DNA of 64,000 bases from Allostella vacuolata. GTDB lineage: Bacteria > Pseudomonadota > Alphaproteobacteria > ATCC43930 > Allostellaceae. The stretch is taken from positions 5,109,388-5,173,387 of the forward strand of contig AP019702.1 of NCBI GenBank assembly GCA_006739055.1, in the 5' to 3' direction. Each line of letters opens with the position of its first letter. The stretch's first letter is position 1. The notes beneath the pieces are model-generated. The model saw only the letters and a program-made list of their open reading frames with translations. It did not search any database and was not told where the DNA came from. The translations under genes were made by a program, and so were the position numbers. Positions 43,956 to 53,935 of this stretch are shown one piece after another.

Positions 43956-45044
43956 CTAGTATGAAAAGGGATAGAGCTTCCAGTAGGCCTTGATCTGCTG
44001 CCAGCGATGGGCGAGCCCGTCCGGCTCGAACACCAGGAACAGGATGATGGTGACGCCGATCGCCACCTCGCGCAGATAGGCGAGGTTGTCCTTGAGGCCG
44101 AGCGCGATATCGACCGGCGTGCCGGCCAGCGCCCCGGTCAGCCCGTCCATCACCTCGGGCAGCAGGACCATGAAGGCGGTGCCCATCAGCGACCCCATGA
44201 TCGAGCCGAGGCCGCCGATGATGATCATGCCGAGGAACTGGATCGAGAACAGGATGGTGAAGCCCTCGACCGAGACGAAGCCCAGATAGTGGCCGTAGAG
44301 GGCGCCGCCGATGCCGGCATAGAAGGACGAGATGCCGAACGACATGGTCCGGTACTTCGTCAGGTTGATGCCCATCATCTCGGCCGAGAGGTAGTGGTCG
44401 CGCACCGCCACCAGGGCCCGGCCGTCGCGCGTGCGCATCAGGTTGGCGGCCGCCAGGTAGAGCGCCACGACATAGACCAGCACGACGTAGAAGTAGCTGG
44501 CGTCGCTGTCGAAGGCGAAGCCGAAGATGGTGAAGGGCCCGGCCGGCGCGCCGTGCGTGCCGCCGGAGAACCAGTCGGCGCGGCCGAAGAAGTCCTGCAG
44601 GATGAACTGGGCGGCCAGCGTCGCGATGGCGAGGTAGAGCCCCTTGAGGCGCGCCGCCGGGATGCCGAACAGCATGCCGACCGCGGTCGACATCAGGCCC
44701 GCCAGCGGGATCGCGAAGAAGACGGGAATCCCGAAATTGTTGTTGAGGAAGGGCGAGGCGAAGGCGCCGAAGCCGAAGAAGGCGGCGTGGCCGATGGAGA
44801 TCTGCCCGGTGAAGCCGACCAGGATGTTGAGGCCGAGTGCCGCCACGCCGAGGTAGCCGATCTGGATCAGCAGCGAGAGCTCGTACTTGAGATCGAAGAC
44901 CGTCTCCGAGACGACCGGCAGCAGGCACAGCAGCAGCACCCCGCCCACGCACCACCAGCGGCTGGCCGCGGTGTCGAAGATCCGGGTGTCGGACGCGTAG
45001 TCGGACTTGAAGTCGCCACAGGGGCGGAAGCCGGCGGTGGCCAT
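43956..45044 (-). CDS. livM: Liv-type ABC permease, LivM
   Basis: This 362-residue inner-membrane permease has about nine hydrophobic segments. LGLNILVGFTGQISIGHAAFFGFGAFAS is the LivM signature, and IIGGLGSIMGSLMGTAFMVLLPE is the conserved loop near the end. The N-terminal extension (residues 1-30) is hydrophilic. It starts 3 bases after livH ends, so they are co-translated. With LivH it forms the channel of the importer. Confidence 0.92.
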   Translation of the reverse strand: MATAGFRPCGDFKSDYASDTRIFDTAASRWWCVGGVLLLCLLPVVSETVFDLKYELSLLIQIGYLGVAALGLNILVGFTGQISIGHAAFFGFGAFASPFLNNNFGIPVFFAIPLAGLMSTAVGMLFGIPAARLKGLYLAIATLAAQFILQDFFGRADWFSGGTHGAPAGPFTIFGFAFDSDASYFYVVLVYVVALYLAAANLMRTRDGRALVAVRDHYLSAEMMGINLTKYRTMSFGISSFYAGIGGALYGHYLGFVSVEGFTILFSIQFLGMIIIGGLGSIMGSLMGTAFMVLLPEVMDGLTGALAGTPVDIALGLKDNLAYLREVAIGVTIILFLVFEPDGLAHRWQQIKAYWKLYPFSY

Positions 45045-45047
45045 TCC

Positions 45048-45941
45048 CTACACCCTCTCGATGTCGCGGGTGCCGAAGAGGCCGTAGGGCTTGATCATCA
45101 GGATGACGATCAGCACCCAGAACGGCACCACCTCGATCAGGTTGCCCCAGTGCAGCCACTGGCTGTCGACGAAGTGCGCCAGGTTCTCGACCAGGCCGAT
45201 GATGATCCCGCCCAGCACCCCGCCGACGATCGAATCGAGGCCGCCCAGGATGACCGCCGGGAACACCTTGATGCCGATGAAGGAGAGCGCCGAGGAGACC
45301 CCGTTGACCACCCCGACGACCACCCCGGCCACCGCCGACACCGCGGCCGAGATCGCCCAGGCCATGGCGAAGACGCTGCGGATCGAGATGCCGAGCGACT
45401 GCGCCACCTGCTGGTCGAAGGCGGTCGCCCGCATCGCCAGGCCCATCCGGGTCGCCTTGAAGAAGTAGGCGAAGCCGGCCATGATCCCGACCGAGACGAG
45501 GAGGCTGACCAGGTAGACGGTCCGGACCTCCAGCCCGAAGACCGCCACCGATTCCCGCTCGAAGATCGGCGGGAAGGGCTGGGCGAAAACGCCGAAGGCC
45601 CATTTCATCAGCGCCTGGAAGACGATCGACAGGCCGATCGTCACCATGATCACCGAGATCACCGGCTCGCCGATCATCGGCCGCAGCACCACGACCTGGA
45701 TCAGGATGCCGAAGATGACCATGAAGACCAGGGTCAGCAGGAAGCCCCAGACGAACGGGATCTGGTACTTGGTCAGGAAGAACCAGCACACCCAGGCGCC
45801 GATCAGGACGAACTCGCCCTGGGCGAAGTTGACGACCTGGCTCGCCTTGTAGATCAGCACGAAGCACATCGCGACGACGCCGTAGAGCGCGCCGACGATC
45901 AGCCCGTTGATCATGAGCTGCAGGAAGAGGGTCCAGTCCAT
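45048..45941 (-). CDS. livH: Liv-type ABC permease, LivH
   Basis: This 297-residue permease has about eight helices and the LivH core: NGLIVGALYGVVAMCFVLIY, VVNFAQGEFVLIGAW, GISIRSVFAMAWAISA and AVILGGLDSIVGGVLGGI. ATG 45941 is 11 bases after the acyl-CoA synthetase stop. It is the partner of LivM in the importer. Length and motif order are standard. Confidence 0.92.
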   Translation of the reverse strand: MDWTLFLQLMINGLIVGALYGVVAMCFVLIYKASQVVNFAQGEFVLIGAWVCWFFLTKYQIPFVWGFLLTLVFMVIFGILIQVVVLRPMIGEPVISVIMVTIGLSIVFQALMKWAFGVFAQPFPPIFERESVAVFGLEVRTVYLVSLLVSVGIMAGFAYFFKATRMGLAMRATAFDQQVAQSLGISIRSVFAMAWAISAAVSAVAGVVVGVVNGVSSALSFIGIKVFPAVILGGLDSIVGGVLGGIIIGLVENLAHFVDSQWLHWGNLIEVVPFWVLIVILMIKPYGLFGTRDIERV

Positions 45942-45952
45942 CGGCGTCCTTC

Positions 45953-47878
45953 CTAGGCCGCGCGGGCGGCACGGGGGCCGCGGAGGTCGATCACCCTCAG
46001 CGTCGTGCGGATGCGCTGGCGGGTCCCGTCCTGGAAGACGATCGTGGTGTCGACCGGCACGGCGGCGGCCCCGGCATAGACGGCGTCGATGATGTCGCCG
46101 TACTTCTCGTTGATGACGCCGCGGCGCACCTTGCGGGTGCGGGTCAGCTCGCCGTCGTCGGCATCGAGCTCCTTGTAGAGGAGCAGGAACTTGCCGACCC
46201 GCTGCGCCTCCGGCAGCCTGGCGTTGACCGCCGCCACCTCCGCCTCCAGCAGGGCATAGACCTCGTCCTTGGCGGCGAGGTCGCTGTAGGTGGTGAAGGA
46301 GATGCGCCGCTTCTCGGCCCATTTCGAGACGGTCGGGAAGCGGATGCAGATGATCGCCGCCAGATGGTCGCGCCCGTCGCCCAGGATCACCGCCTCGGCG
46401 ACATAGGGCGAGAATTTCAGCTTGTTCTCGATGTATTGCGGCGAGAAGCGGTGGCCGTGGGCGGTGGTCGCCATGTCGCGGATGCGGTCGATGACGACCA
46501 GGTGGCCCTTGCGGTCGAAGTAACCGGCATCGCCCGTGTGCATCCAGCCGCAGCGCAGGTCGGCCAGCGTGGCCTCTTCGTTGCGGTAGTAGCCGGCGAA
46601 GAGGTTGGGGTGGCGGGTCACGATCTCGCCCACCCCCTGGCCGTCCGGCTGGTCGATGCGGATCTCGACGCCCTGGTCGAAGGCGACCCCGACCGTGTCG
46701 AAGTCGACGTCGCCCGCCTTGTGGATGGTGTAGGCGCCGAGCAGCTCGGTCTGGCCGTAGAGCTGGCGCAGCGGCACGCCCAGCGCCTGGAAGAAGCGGA
46801 ACGTCTCCGGCCCGAGCGCCGCCCCGCCGGTCGCGGCCGACTTCAGGCGCGAGAAGCCGAGACGGTCGCGCAGCGCCCGGAACAGCAGCTGCTCGGCCAG
46901 CCAGGACCGGCCGCCGCTGTCGATCGCACGCGCCCCCAGGCGCATGCCGGCCTCGAACAGCCACTGCTTCAGGGGCGAGGCGTCCATCATCCGCGCCCGC
47001 ACGTCGGCGGCCATCGCCTCCCAGACCCGGGGCGCGAACAGGACGAAGGTGGCCCCGACCTCGCGGAAGTCGGCCATCATCGTCTCCGGCTCCTCGACGA
47101 AGTTGACCCGCATGCCGCAGACCAGCGATTTCCCGACCGCGTAGATCTGCTCCATGATCCAGGGCAGCGGGAGGACCGAGACATACTCGTCCTCGTGCCC
47201 CTTCGGATCGATGCCGAGGTAGGACCGGCAGTGGCGGATGATCGCCCCGCCGCTCAGCATGGCGAGCTTGGGGTGGGCGGTGGTGCCGGACGTGGTGCAC
47301 AGCACCGCCACGTCCTCGGCGCGGCCCGCCGCGACCAAGTCCCCGAAGCGCGCCGGGTCGGCCGCCGCCCGCCGCTCGCCGTCCGCCAGCAGGTCGGCGA
47401 GCGGCAGCAGGCGCGGGTCCTCGTACTTCCGCATGCCGCGCGGGTCGGCATAGACGATGTGGCGCACGGTCGGGATGCGGTCCTCGAGGCCGAGCAGCTT
47501 ATCGACCTGCTCCTCGTCCTCGGCCAGGATCACCGCGATGCCGGCATAGGTGATGAGGTAGGCGACCTCCTCCTCAAGCGCGTCGCGGTAGATGCCGAGG
47601 CTCATGGCGCCGAGCGCGTGGGTCGCCAGTTCCCCCATCACCCAGTCGGGGCGGTTGTCGCCGATGATGCCGACGACCTGGCCGCGGCCGACGCCCAGCC
47701 CCTCCAGCCCCAGCGCCATCGCCCGGGTGCGGGCCAGCACGTCGCCCCAGGTGAGCGCGCGCCAGATGCCGAACTCCTTCTCGCGCATGGCGACGGCGGC
47801 GGCGTTGGCGGTGCCGTTGTGCAGCAGCAGGCGGGGCAGCGTGTCGCAGCGCGCGAAGTCGGCCGCGGTCCAGCTCAT
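45953..47878 (-). CDS. Long-chain acyl-CoA synthetase-like AMP-binding protein (FAA1 type)
   Basis: This 641-residue adenylate-forming ligase of the COG1022 group should activate a carboxylic acid to its CoA thioester at the membrane. The P-loop is TTSGTTAHPKLAML. Other motifs are LYGQTELLGAYTIHKAGD, GWMHTGDAGYFDRKGHLVVIDR and KFSPYVAEAVILGDGRDH. ATG 47878 overlaps the livG stop (ATGA). This order (livG, ligase, livH, livM, binding protein, livF) recurs in alpha- and betaproteobacteria, where the clusters are thought to take up aromatic or aliphatic acids. The true substrate is unknown. Confidence 0.88.
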   Translation of the reverse strand: MSWTAADFARCDTLPRLLLHNGTANAAAVAMREKEFGIWRALTWGDVLARTRAMALGLEGLGVGRGQVVGIIGDNRPDWVMGELATHALGAMSLGIYRDALEEEVAYLITYAGIAVILAEDEEQVDKLLGLEDRIPTVRHIVYADPRGMRKYEDPRLLPLADLLADGERRAAADPARFGDLVAAGRAEDVAVLCTTSGTTAHPKLAMLSGGAIIRHCRSYLGIDPKGHEDEYVSVLPLPWIMEQIYAVGKSLVCGMRVNFVEEPETMMADFREVGATFVLFAPRVWEAMAADVRARMMDASPLKQWLFEAGMRLGARAIDSGGRSWLAEQLLFRALRDRLGFSRLKSAATGGAALGPETFRFFQALGVPLRQLYGQTELLGAYTIHKAGDVDFDTVGVAFDQGVEIRIDQPDGQGVGEIVTRHPNLFAGYYRNEEATLADLRCGWMHTGDAGYFDRKGHLVVIDRIRDMATTAHGHRFSPQYIENKLKFSPYVAEAVILGDGRDHLAAIICIRFPTVSKWAEKRRISFTTYSDLAAKDEVYALLEAEVAAVNARLPEAQRVGKFLLLYKELDADDGELTRTRKVRRGVINEKYGDIIDAVYAGAAAVPVDTTIVFQDGTRQRIRTTLRVIDLRGPRAARAA

Positions 47879-48729
47879 CGCCCGGCCCCCGCTTCCGCCC
47901 CGTCCTCGGCCACCTCCTCGTCTGCCACCTCCTCGTCGTCCGCCACGCCCAGGTAGGCGCGGCGCACCTGCGGGTGGGCCATCACCTCGGCCGGCAGGCC
48001 CTCGGCGATGCGGCGCCCGAAATCCAGCACCATGACCCGGTGCGAGATGTCCATGACGACGCCCATGTCGTGCTCGATCATCACCACCGTCATCCCCCAC
48101 TCCTCGTTGAGGTCGACGATGTAGCGGGCCATGTCCTCCTTCTCCTCGAGGTTCATGCCGGCCATCGGCTCGTCGAGCAGGATCAGCTCCGGCTTCAGCG
48201 CGATCGCCCGGGCCAGCTCGACCCGCTTGCGCAGGCCGTAGGACAGGGTCCCGGCCGTCGCCTTGCGGACATGCTGGATCTCGAGGAAGTCGATGATCTC
48301 CTCGACCTCGCGGCGGTGGGCCAGCTCCTCCTTCTGGGCACCGCCCAGCCAGTAGAGGGCGCCCGACAGGACGTTGCTGCGCAGGAGGTGGTGGCGGCCG
48401 ACCATGATGTTGTCGAGCACGCTCATGTGGCCGAACAGCGCGAGGTTCTGGAAGGTGCGGCCGATGCCGATGGTCGCCCGGTGGTTGGGCGACAGGTGGG
48501 TGACGTCGCTGCCCTGGAAGCGGATCGTCCCCTTCTGCGGCCGGTAGCGGCCGGAGATGCAGTTCAGCATCGAGGTCTTGCCGGCCCCATTGGGGCCGAT
48601 GATGGCGAACAGCTCGCCCTTGGCCACGGCGAAGCCGACGTCGGTCAGCGCGCGCACGCCGCCGAAGGCGAGGCTGACATCCTCGACCTCGAGAATCCGG
48701 TCGGATGGTCTGGTGATCCCGTCGCCCAC
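47875..48729 (-). CDS. livG: Liv-type ABC transporter ATPase, LivG
   Basis: This 284-residue ATPase has Walker A GPNGAGKTS, the LivG insertion (GHMSVLDNIMVGRHHLLRSN), signature LSYGLRKRVELARA and Walker B LILLDEPMAGMN. It starts at GTG 48729, with GGAGG 6 bases upstream; the longer frame before it has no homology. The tail is acidic (DDEEVADEEVAEDGAEAGAG), which is unusual for LivG. It is the first gene of a seven-gene minus-strand operon that ends with the PaaK-like ligase. Confidence 0.92.
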   Translation of the reverse strand: MGDGITRPSDRILEVEDVSLAFGGVRALTDVGFAVAKGELFAIIGPNGAGKTSMLNCISGRYRPQKGTIRFQGSDVTHLSPNHRATIGIGRTFQNLALFGHMSVLDNIMVGRHHLLRSNVLSGALYWLGGAQKEELAHRREVEEIIDFLEIQHVRKATAGTLSYGLRKRVELARAIALKPELILLDEPMAGMNLEEKEDMARYIVDLNEEWGMTVVMIEHDMGVVMDISHRVMVLDFGRRIAEGLPAEVMAHPQVRRAYLGVADDEEVADEEVAEDGAEAGAGR

Positions 48730-48835
48730 GCGCCCTCCCCCGACGGCGAGCGCTCTCCTTGGTCGAGTCCCGGGCGCCCTTCCGCTGCGAATAGAGCTAG
48801 CCGGCCCCGACGGCCAACGCAAGCGGATGCCGGGG

Positions 48836-48864
48836 CCGCCCCGGACACGGGAGGTCCGGGGCGG
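48836..48864 (-). terminator. Hairpin after ahcY
   Basis: A perfect 11-base-pair stem (CCGCCCCGGAC / GTCCGGGGCGG) with a 7-base loop begins 7 bases past the ahcY stop on the minus strand. No T run follows in the direction of transcription, so it may be a stabilising 3' hairpin or a Rho-assisted end. It separates ahcY from the liv operon. Confidence 0.45.
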
Positions 48865-48871
48865 CTGCGGG

Positions 48872-50188
48872 TCAGTAGCGGTAGTGTTCCGGCTTGTAGG
48901 GGCCGGCGTCCTTGACGCCGATATAGTCGGCCTGGGCGGCGGACAGCCTGGTCAGGCGGGCGCCCAGCTTGTCGAGGTGCAGGGCCGCCACCTTCTCATC
49001 CAGGTGCTTGGGCAGGACATAGACCTGCCGCTCGTACTTGCCCGCGTTGTTCCACAGCTCGATCTGCGCCAGCACCTGGTTGGTGAAGGACGCGCTCATG
49101 ACGAAGCTGGGGTGGCCGGTGGCGCAGCCGAGATTGACCAGGCGGCCCTTGGCCAGGACGATCAGGCGCTTGCCGTCCGGGAACACGACCTCGTCGACCT
49201 GCGGCTTCACCTCGTCCCAGGTGTAGTTGGACAGGGACGCGATCTGGATCTCGCTGTCGAAGTGGCCGATGTTGCAGACGATCGCCCGGTCCTTCATCTG
49301 CCGCATGTGGTCGAGCGTGATGACGTCGATGTTGCCGGTCGCGGTGACGAAGATGTCGCCGATCGCGGCGGCATCGTCCATCGTCACCACCTGGTAGCCT
49401 TCCATCGCCGCCTGCAGCGCGCAGATCGGGTCGATCTCGGTCACCATGACGCGCGCGCCCTGGCTGCGCAGCGAGGCGGCCGAGCCCTTGCCGACATCGC
49501 CGTAACCGGCGACGACCGCGACCTTGCCGGCCAGCATGACGTCGGTCGCCCGCTTGATGCCGTCGACCAGGCTCTCGCGCACGCCGTACAGATTGTCGAA
49601 CTTCGACTTGGTGACGCTGTCGTTGACGTTGATCGCCGGGATCTTGAGGGTGCCCTTGCGCGCCATCTCGTAGAGGCGGTGGACGCCGGTCGTCGTCTCT
49701 TCCGACACGCCCTTGACGTCGGCCAGCAGTTCCGGGAAGCGCTCATGCATGACGATCGTCATGTCGCCGCCATCGTCGAGCAGCATGTTCGGGCGCCAGC
49801 CCGGCTTGCCGTCGACGTCCGGCCCGAGGATCGTGCGCTCGATGCACCAGTCGTATTCCTCCTCGGTCTCGCCCTTCCAGGCGAAGACCGGGACGCCGGA
49901 GGCGGCGATGGCCGCCGCCGCCTGGTCCTGGGTCGAGAAGATGTTGCAGGAGCTCCAGCGCACCGAGGCGCCGAGATGGACCAAGGTCTCGATCAGCACC
50001 GCGGTCTGGATCGTCATGTGCAGGCAGCCGGCGATGCGCGCGCCCTTCAGCGGCTGCGTCGGGCCGAACTCGGCGCGCAGCGCCATCAGGCCCGGCATCT
50101 CGGTCTCGGCGATGGCGATTTCCTTGCGGCCCCAGTCGGCGAGGCCGATGTCCTTGACCTTGTAGTCGGGCGAAGCGGCAGCGGCCAT
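48872..50188 (-). CDS. ahcY: Adenosylhomocysteinase (S-adenosyl-L-homocysteine hydrolase)
   Basis: This 438-residue NAD-dependent enzyme splits S-adenosylhomocysteine into homocysteine and adenosine in the methyl cycle. [14 protein letters not shown], the NAD motif [32 protein letters not shown] and the C-terminal [13 protein letters not shown] are hallmarks. ATG 50188 gives [20 protein letters not shown], the usual start; an upstream GTG would add 15 residues without homology. An AT-rich palindrome lies 71 bases upstream. It is a single-gene unit ending in a hairpin. Confidence 0.97.
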   Translation of the reverse strand: MAAAASPDYKVKDIGLADWGRKEIAIAETEMPGLMALRAEFGPTQPLKGARIAGCLHMTIQTAVLIETLVHLGASVRWSSCNIFSTQDQAAAAIAASGVPVFAWKGETEEEYDWCIERTILGPDVDGKPGWRPNMLLDDGGDMTIVMHERFPELLADVKGVSEETTTGVHRLYEMARKGTLKIPAINVNDSVTKSKFDNLYGVRESLVDGIKRATDVMLAGKVAVVAGYGDVGKGSAASLRSQGARVMVTEIDPICALQAAMEGYQVVTMDDAAAIGDIFVTATGNIDVITLDHMRQMKDRAIVCNIGHFDSEIQIASLSNYTWDEVKPQVDEVVFPDGKRLIVLAKGRLVNLGCATGHPSFVMSASFTNQVLAQIELWNNAGKYERQVYVLPKHLDEKVAALHLDKLGARLTRLSAAQADYIGVKDAGPYKPEHYRY

Positions 50189-50258
50189 GGGTGTGGCTCC
50201 CTCGGGATTGGATCGGAACCCGGGGAATACCAACCCACGCCCGCTGGCGCAACAAGAA

Positions 50259-50274
50259 ATAAAGATATCTTTAT
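50259..50274. promoter_or_regulatory. AT-rich palindrome upstream of ahcY
   Basis: ATAAAGATATCTTTAT is a perfect 16-base palindrome in DNA of about 70% GC. It stands 71 bases before the ahcY start and 10 bases before the stop of the neighbouring gene. Methyl-cycle genes are known to be controlled by ArsR-type repressors that sense S-adenosylhomocysteine (SahR). A SahR-like operator is my inference from this context. Confidence 0.5.
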
Positions 50275-50283
50275 GTAACGGAG

Positions 50284-51681
50284 CTATTGGTTGGCGGCGA
50301 TCGACTCCAGCCGGCGCAGCAGGTCGGCCGTCGCCAGCCCGTCCGCGGCCAGCCCCTGGTCGCGCTGGAAGCGGCGGATGGCATCGGCCGTGCGCTCGCC
50401 GAAGCTGCCGTCAGCCGGGCCGGGGCGATAGCCGCGCGCGGCCAGCAGGCGCTGGATGTCGGCCACCAGGCCCGGGTCGACGCTGCCGGTCGGCCGGGCG
50501 CGGGCCTGGTTCAGGTCCTGGGGCGGCAGGCGGCGGGCGATCTGCTCCATCCGCTCCTTGGCGTCGCCGTCGCCCGCTTCCAGCGCGCGCGCGTACCAGC
50601 GATAGGCCTCGACATCGTCGACGGCGCCGGTCAGCCCGCGCTCGTGCAGGACCCCCAGATTGTAGGCCGCCTTGGCGAAACCCTGGTCGGCGGCCCGCCG
50701 GAACCATGCCGCGGCCTCGGTATAGTCCTGGGCAACGCCGCGCCCCTCGGCCAGCACGATGCCGAGATTGTACTGCGCCCCGGCGTGGCCCTGTTCGGCC
50801 GCGGCGCGGTAGAGCCGGGCCGCCTCGGCCATGTCGGCCGCGACCCCCAGGCCGCGCTCGGTCAGGACCGCCAGGTTGAACTGGGCGTTGGCCATGCCGC
50901 TCGCCGCGGCGCGGCGGAACCAGCGGGCGGCCACAGCATAGTCGCGCGCCACCCCGCGGCCGTCGGCATAGAGCACGCCCAGATCGTGCTGCGCGGTGGC
51001 GTCGCCCTTCTCCGCCCGCTCGCGGAAGGTGGCCGCGGCCAGCGCCGCCGCGGAATCCGGGACCCCGCCCACCGCGGCCGGCCCCGGCGTGGTCGCCTGC
51101 AGCGTCCCCGGCTGGCGCGCCGGAGCATTGGCATTGCCCGGCGACGCCCCGGGCGGAGTGGACAGCCGGACCGTGGTCCCGGCCGCATTGTCCGTCTCGG
51201 CCGGCTGCATCACCCAGATGCCGAACGCGATCACCAGCGCCACGACGACCGCCCCCGCCAGGACGGTACGCTGGCCCAGGACCCGGTGGTGGACCAGGGG
51301 ATGGGCGGAAATCGTCCGCCGGACCTCGGCCATCCGGGGCGCGAAGCGGATGGCGGCGACGCGCACGCGGCCCGCGGTCTCGCCGGTGCGGGCACGCAAG
51401 CCGTCCAGCACGGCGCCGACGCCGCGGCCCGGCGGCGGGCGCAGGGGACCTCGGACGGCACGCACCGGCTGCGCGCCGGCGAGGGGTTCGGGCGGCAGAT
51501 CGGCCTCGACCGGCAGCGGCTCGGGCGAGCCATGCAGGACGCGCAGGTCGAGCCAGCTGGCCGGGGACAGCCGCATGGTGCCGGCGGCGGCCTCGACCAG
51601 CGCGCGGGTGGCCGGATCGAGGCGCAGGAGCAGCTCGGCGGCCGGACCGGCGGCGGCGCGACCCTCGTTCACCGCGGACAC
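50284..51681 (-). CDS. Sel1-repeat protein with membrane anchor and peptidoglycan-binding domain
   Basis: The protein has about 465 residues: a variable N-terminal cytosolic part, one membrane helix ([20 protein letters not shown]), a Pro/Ala-rich linker, four Sel1/TPR-like repeats (for example [20 protein letters not shown] and [20 protein letters not shown]), and a C-terminal PG_binding_1 domain ([21 protein letters not shown]). It probably lies in the periplasm tethered to the inner membrane and touches the wall. The start is uncertain: GTG 51681 or GTG 51672 are likely, while ATG 51756 would overlap the gmd start. Confidence 0.8.
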   Translation of the reverse strand: MSAVNEGRAAAGPAAELLLRLDPATRALVEAAAGTMRLSPASWLDLRVLHGSPEPLPVEADLPPEPLAGAQPVRAVRGPLRPPPGRGVGAVLDGLRARTGETAGRVRVAAIRFAPRMAEVRRTISAHPLVHHRVLGQRTVLAGAVVVALVIAFGIWVMQPAETDNAAGTTVRLSTPPGASPGNANAPARQPGTLQATTPGPAAVGGVPDSAAALAAATFRERAEKGDATAQHDLGVLYADGRGVARDYAVAARWFRRAAASGMANAQFNLAVLTERGLGVAADMAEAARLYRAAAEQGHAGAQYNLGIVLAEGRGVAQDYTEAAAWFRRAADQGFAKAAYNLGVLHERGLTGAVDDVEAYRWYARALEAGDGDAKERMEQIARRLPPQDLNQARARPTGSVDPGLVADIQRLLAARGYRPGPADGSFGERTADAIRRFQRDQGLAADGLATADLLRRLESIAANQ

Positions 51682-51754
51682 CCGTTCAAAGGCGCGAATC
51701 GGCGCGCAAGTCGTGCTACATGCTGGGGAAGCGCGGAAGGCATCCTGGGATTCC

Positions 51755-52828
51755 ATGGGCGACAAGGTTGCATTGATCACGGGCGTCACGGGCCAGGACG
51801 GCGCGTATCTGGCCGAGCTGCTGCTCGCCAAGGGCTACGTCGTTCATGGCGTCAAGCGACGGTCCTCATCCTTCAATAGCGGGCGAATCGATCATCTCTA
51901 CCGTGACCCGCACGAGTCGGGGGTGCGCTTCTTCCTGCATTACGGCGACCTTACGGACGCCACCAACATCATTCGCCTGGTGCAGGAGACCCGCCCGGAC
52001 GAAATCTACAATCTCGCGGCCCAGAGCCATGTCCAGGTCAGCTTCGAGACGCCGGAATATACCGCGAATGCCGACGGATTGGGCACCCTTCGTCTGCTGG
52101 AGGCGATGCGCATCCTGGGCCGCGTCGGCGATTGCCGCTTCTATCAGGCTTCCACCTCCGAGCTCTACGGCGACGTGCCGGTGTGGCCGCAGAACGAGGA
52201 AACCCCGTTCCGCCCGCGCAGCCCGTATGGGGTCGCCAAGCTCTATGCCTACTGGATCACCGTGAACTACCGCGAGGCCTGGGGCCTGCACGCGTCCAAC
52301 GGCATCCTCTTCAACCATGAGAGCCCGATCCGCGGCGAGACCTTCGTCACCCGCAAGATCACCCGCGGCGTGGCGGCCATCGCCACCGGCCGCGAGGAAG
52401 CGCTCTACCTCGGCAACCTCGACGCCATCCGCGACTGGGGGCATGCGCGCGACTATGTCGAGGGGATGTGGCGGATGCTGCAGCAGCCGACCCCGGACGA
52501 CTATGTGCTGGCGACCGGCGAGGCGCAGAGCGTGCGCGGGTTCGTCGAGGCGGCCTTCGCCGAGGTCGGGGTGCGCATCGCATGGCAGGGTAGCGGTGTC
52601 GCGGAGACCGGGCTCGACGCCGCCAGCGGCCGGGTGCGGGTACGGATCGACCCGCGCTACTTCCGGCCGACCGAGGTGCCGCGGCTGATCGGCGACGCGC
52701 GCAAGGCACGCGAACGGCTCGGCTGGGAACCGACGGTCCGCTTCGCGGAGCTGGTCCGGGAAATGGTGCGGGCCGACCTGGCGGCCATCGACGGAGGCGC
52801 CGGGGGCAACGGAACGGGCGATGGCTGA
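51755..52828 (+). CDS. gmd: GDP-mannose 4,6-dehydratase
   Basis: This 357-residue SDR-type enzyme converts GDP-D-mannose to GDP-4-keto-6-deoxy-D-mannose, the first step to GDP-L-fucose and related sugars. The NADP motif is [18 protein letters not shown]. The catalytic Thr/Ser is in QASTSELYG, Tyr-x3-Lys in [12 protein letters not shown], and [16 protein letters not shown] is Gmd-specific. ATG 51755 gives [13 protein letters not shown]. Its end overlaps the fcl start by 8 bases, so the pair works as a unit. Confidence 0.95.
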   Translation: MGDKVALITGVTGQDGAYLAELLLAKGYVVHGVKRRSSSFNSGRIDHLYRDPHESGVRFFLHYGDLTDATNIIRLVQETRPDEIYNLAAQSHVQVSFETPEYTANADGLGTLRLLEAMRILGRVGDCRFYQASTSELYGDVPVWPQNEETPFRPRSPYGVAKLYAYWITVNYREAWGLHASNGILFNHESPIRGETFVTRKITRGVAAIATGREEALYLGNLDAIRDWGHARDYVEGMWRMLQQPTPDDYVLATGEAQSVRGFVEAAFAEVGVRIAWQGSGVAETGLDAASGRVRVRIDPRYFRPTEVPRLIGDARKARERLGWEPTVRFAELVREMVRADLAAIDGGAGGNGTGDG

Positions 52829-53777
52829 ACGGCCCTTCCGCCTGGACGGCCGGCGGATCTGGGTGGCCGGCCACCGCGGCATGGTCGGCAGCGCGCTGCT
52901 CCGCCGCCTGGCCGATACCGATTGCACGGTGCTGACGGTGGACCGGGCGGAACTCGACCTGCGCCGCCAGGCGCCGGTCGAGGACTGGATGCGCGGGGCG
53001 CGTCCCGATGCGGTGATCCTGGCCGCCGCCACCGTCGGCGGCATCCTCGCCAACGACCGGCGGCCGGCCGACTTCCTCTACGACAACCTGGCGATCGCCC
53101 AGAACGTGATCGACGGCGCCTGGCGGGCGGGGGTCGGCAAGCTCCTGTTCCTCGGCTCGACCTGCATCTACCCGCGCGACGCAGCGGTGCCGACGCCGGC
53201 CGACGCCCTGCTGACCGGACCGCTGGAGCCGACCAACGAATGGTACGCGATCGCCAAGATCGCCGGAATCAAGCTCTGCCAGGCCTACCGCCGTCAGCAC
53301 GGCTGCGACTTCATCTCGGCCATGCCGACCAACCTCTACGGCCCCGGCGACAATTTCGACCTGGCCGGCAGCCACGTCGTGCCGGCGCTCCTGCGCAAAT
53401 GCTCCGAGGCGGCGGAACGGGGCGGGCCGGTCGAGATCTGGGGCACCGGGCGCCCGCGGCGCGAGTTCCTGCATGTCGACGACTGCGCCGACGCCTGCAT
53501 CCACCTGCTGCGCCACTACTCGGACGAGGCGCACGTCAATGTCGGCTCCGGCAGCGACATCTCGATCGCCGAACTGGCGGCGATCATCGCCGACGTGGTC
53601 GGATTCCGCGGCGAGATGCGGTTCGACCCGGCCAAGCCGGACGGGGCCCCGCACCGCCGGCTCGACAGCAGCGTCCTGGAAGGGCTCGGCTGGCGGCCGC
53701 GGATCGACCTGCGCGACGGGCTGGAATCGACCTGGCGCTGGTTCCGCGAGACGGCCGGCCGGCACCGCGGCGGCTGA
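52821..53777 (+). CDS. fcl: GDP-L-fucose synthase
   Basis: This 318-residue epimerase/reductase converts the Gmd product to GDP-L-fucose. The N-terminal motif is [17 protein letters not shown]. The catalytic Ser is in LGSTCIYP, and Tyr-x3-Lys in [28 protein letters not shown] is family-specific. The start lies within the end of gmd. GDP-fucose made here probably feeds an exopolysaccharide or O-antigen, which fits the acyltransferase genes 3 kb downstream. Confidence 0.94.
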   Translation: MAERPFRLDGRRIWVAGHRGMVGSALLRRLADTDCTVLTVDRAELDLRRQAPVEDWMRGARPDAVILAAATVGGILANDRRPADFLYDNLAIAQNVIDGAWRAGVGKLLFLGSTCIYPRDAAVPTPADALLTGPLEPTNEWYAIAKIAGIKLCQAYRRQHGCDFISAMPTNLYGPGDNFDLAGSHVVPALLRKCSEAAERGGPVEIWGTGRPRREFLHVDDCADACIHLLRHYSDEAHVNVGSGSDISIAELAAIIADVVGFRGEMRFDPAKPDGAPHRRLDSSVLEGLGWRPRIDLRDGLESTWRWFRETAGRHRGG

Positions 53778-53935
53778 CCGCGGCCGATCACGGAGCGGTC
53801 CTCGTCCGGTCACCGCGGAGTGAGCGGGCGTGATTCGCCGGAGCGGGGGGCGAGGATTACCTTCTGGTCATCAGGAGCGGCCGCGGGGATGGACCGGGCC
53901 GCCCACGAGACAGAGCCAGACTTCAGGAGGTCACC

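Noticed and set aside
43918-45972. 684-codon minus-strand and 649-codon plus-strand frames over livH-livM
   Set aside because: Shadows of the two permease genes, with no membrane pattern or family motif of their own.
48836-48864. Textbook Rho-independent terminator for ahcY
   Set aside because: The stem is perfect but no U tract follows in the direction of ahcY transcription, so it is listed only as a terminator-like hairpin with low confidence.
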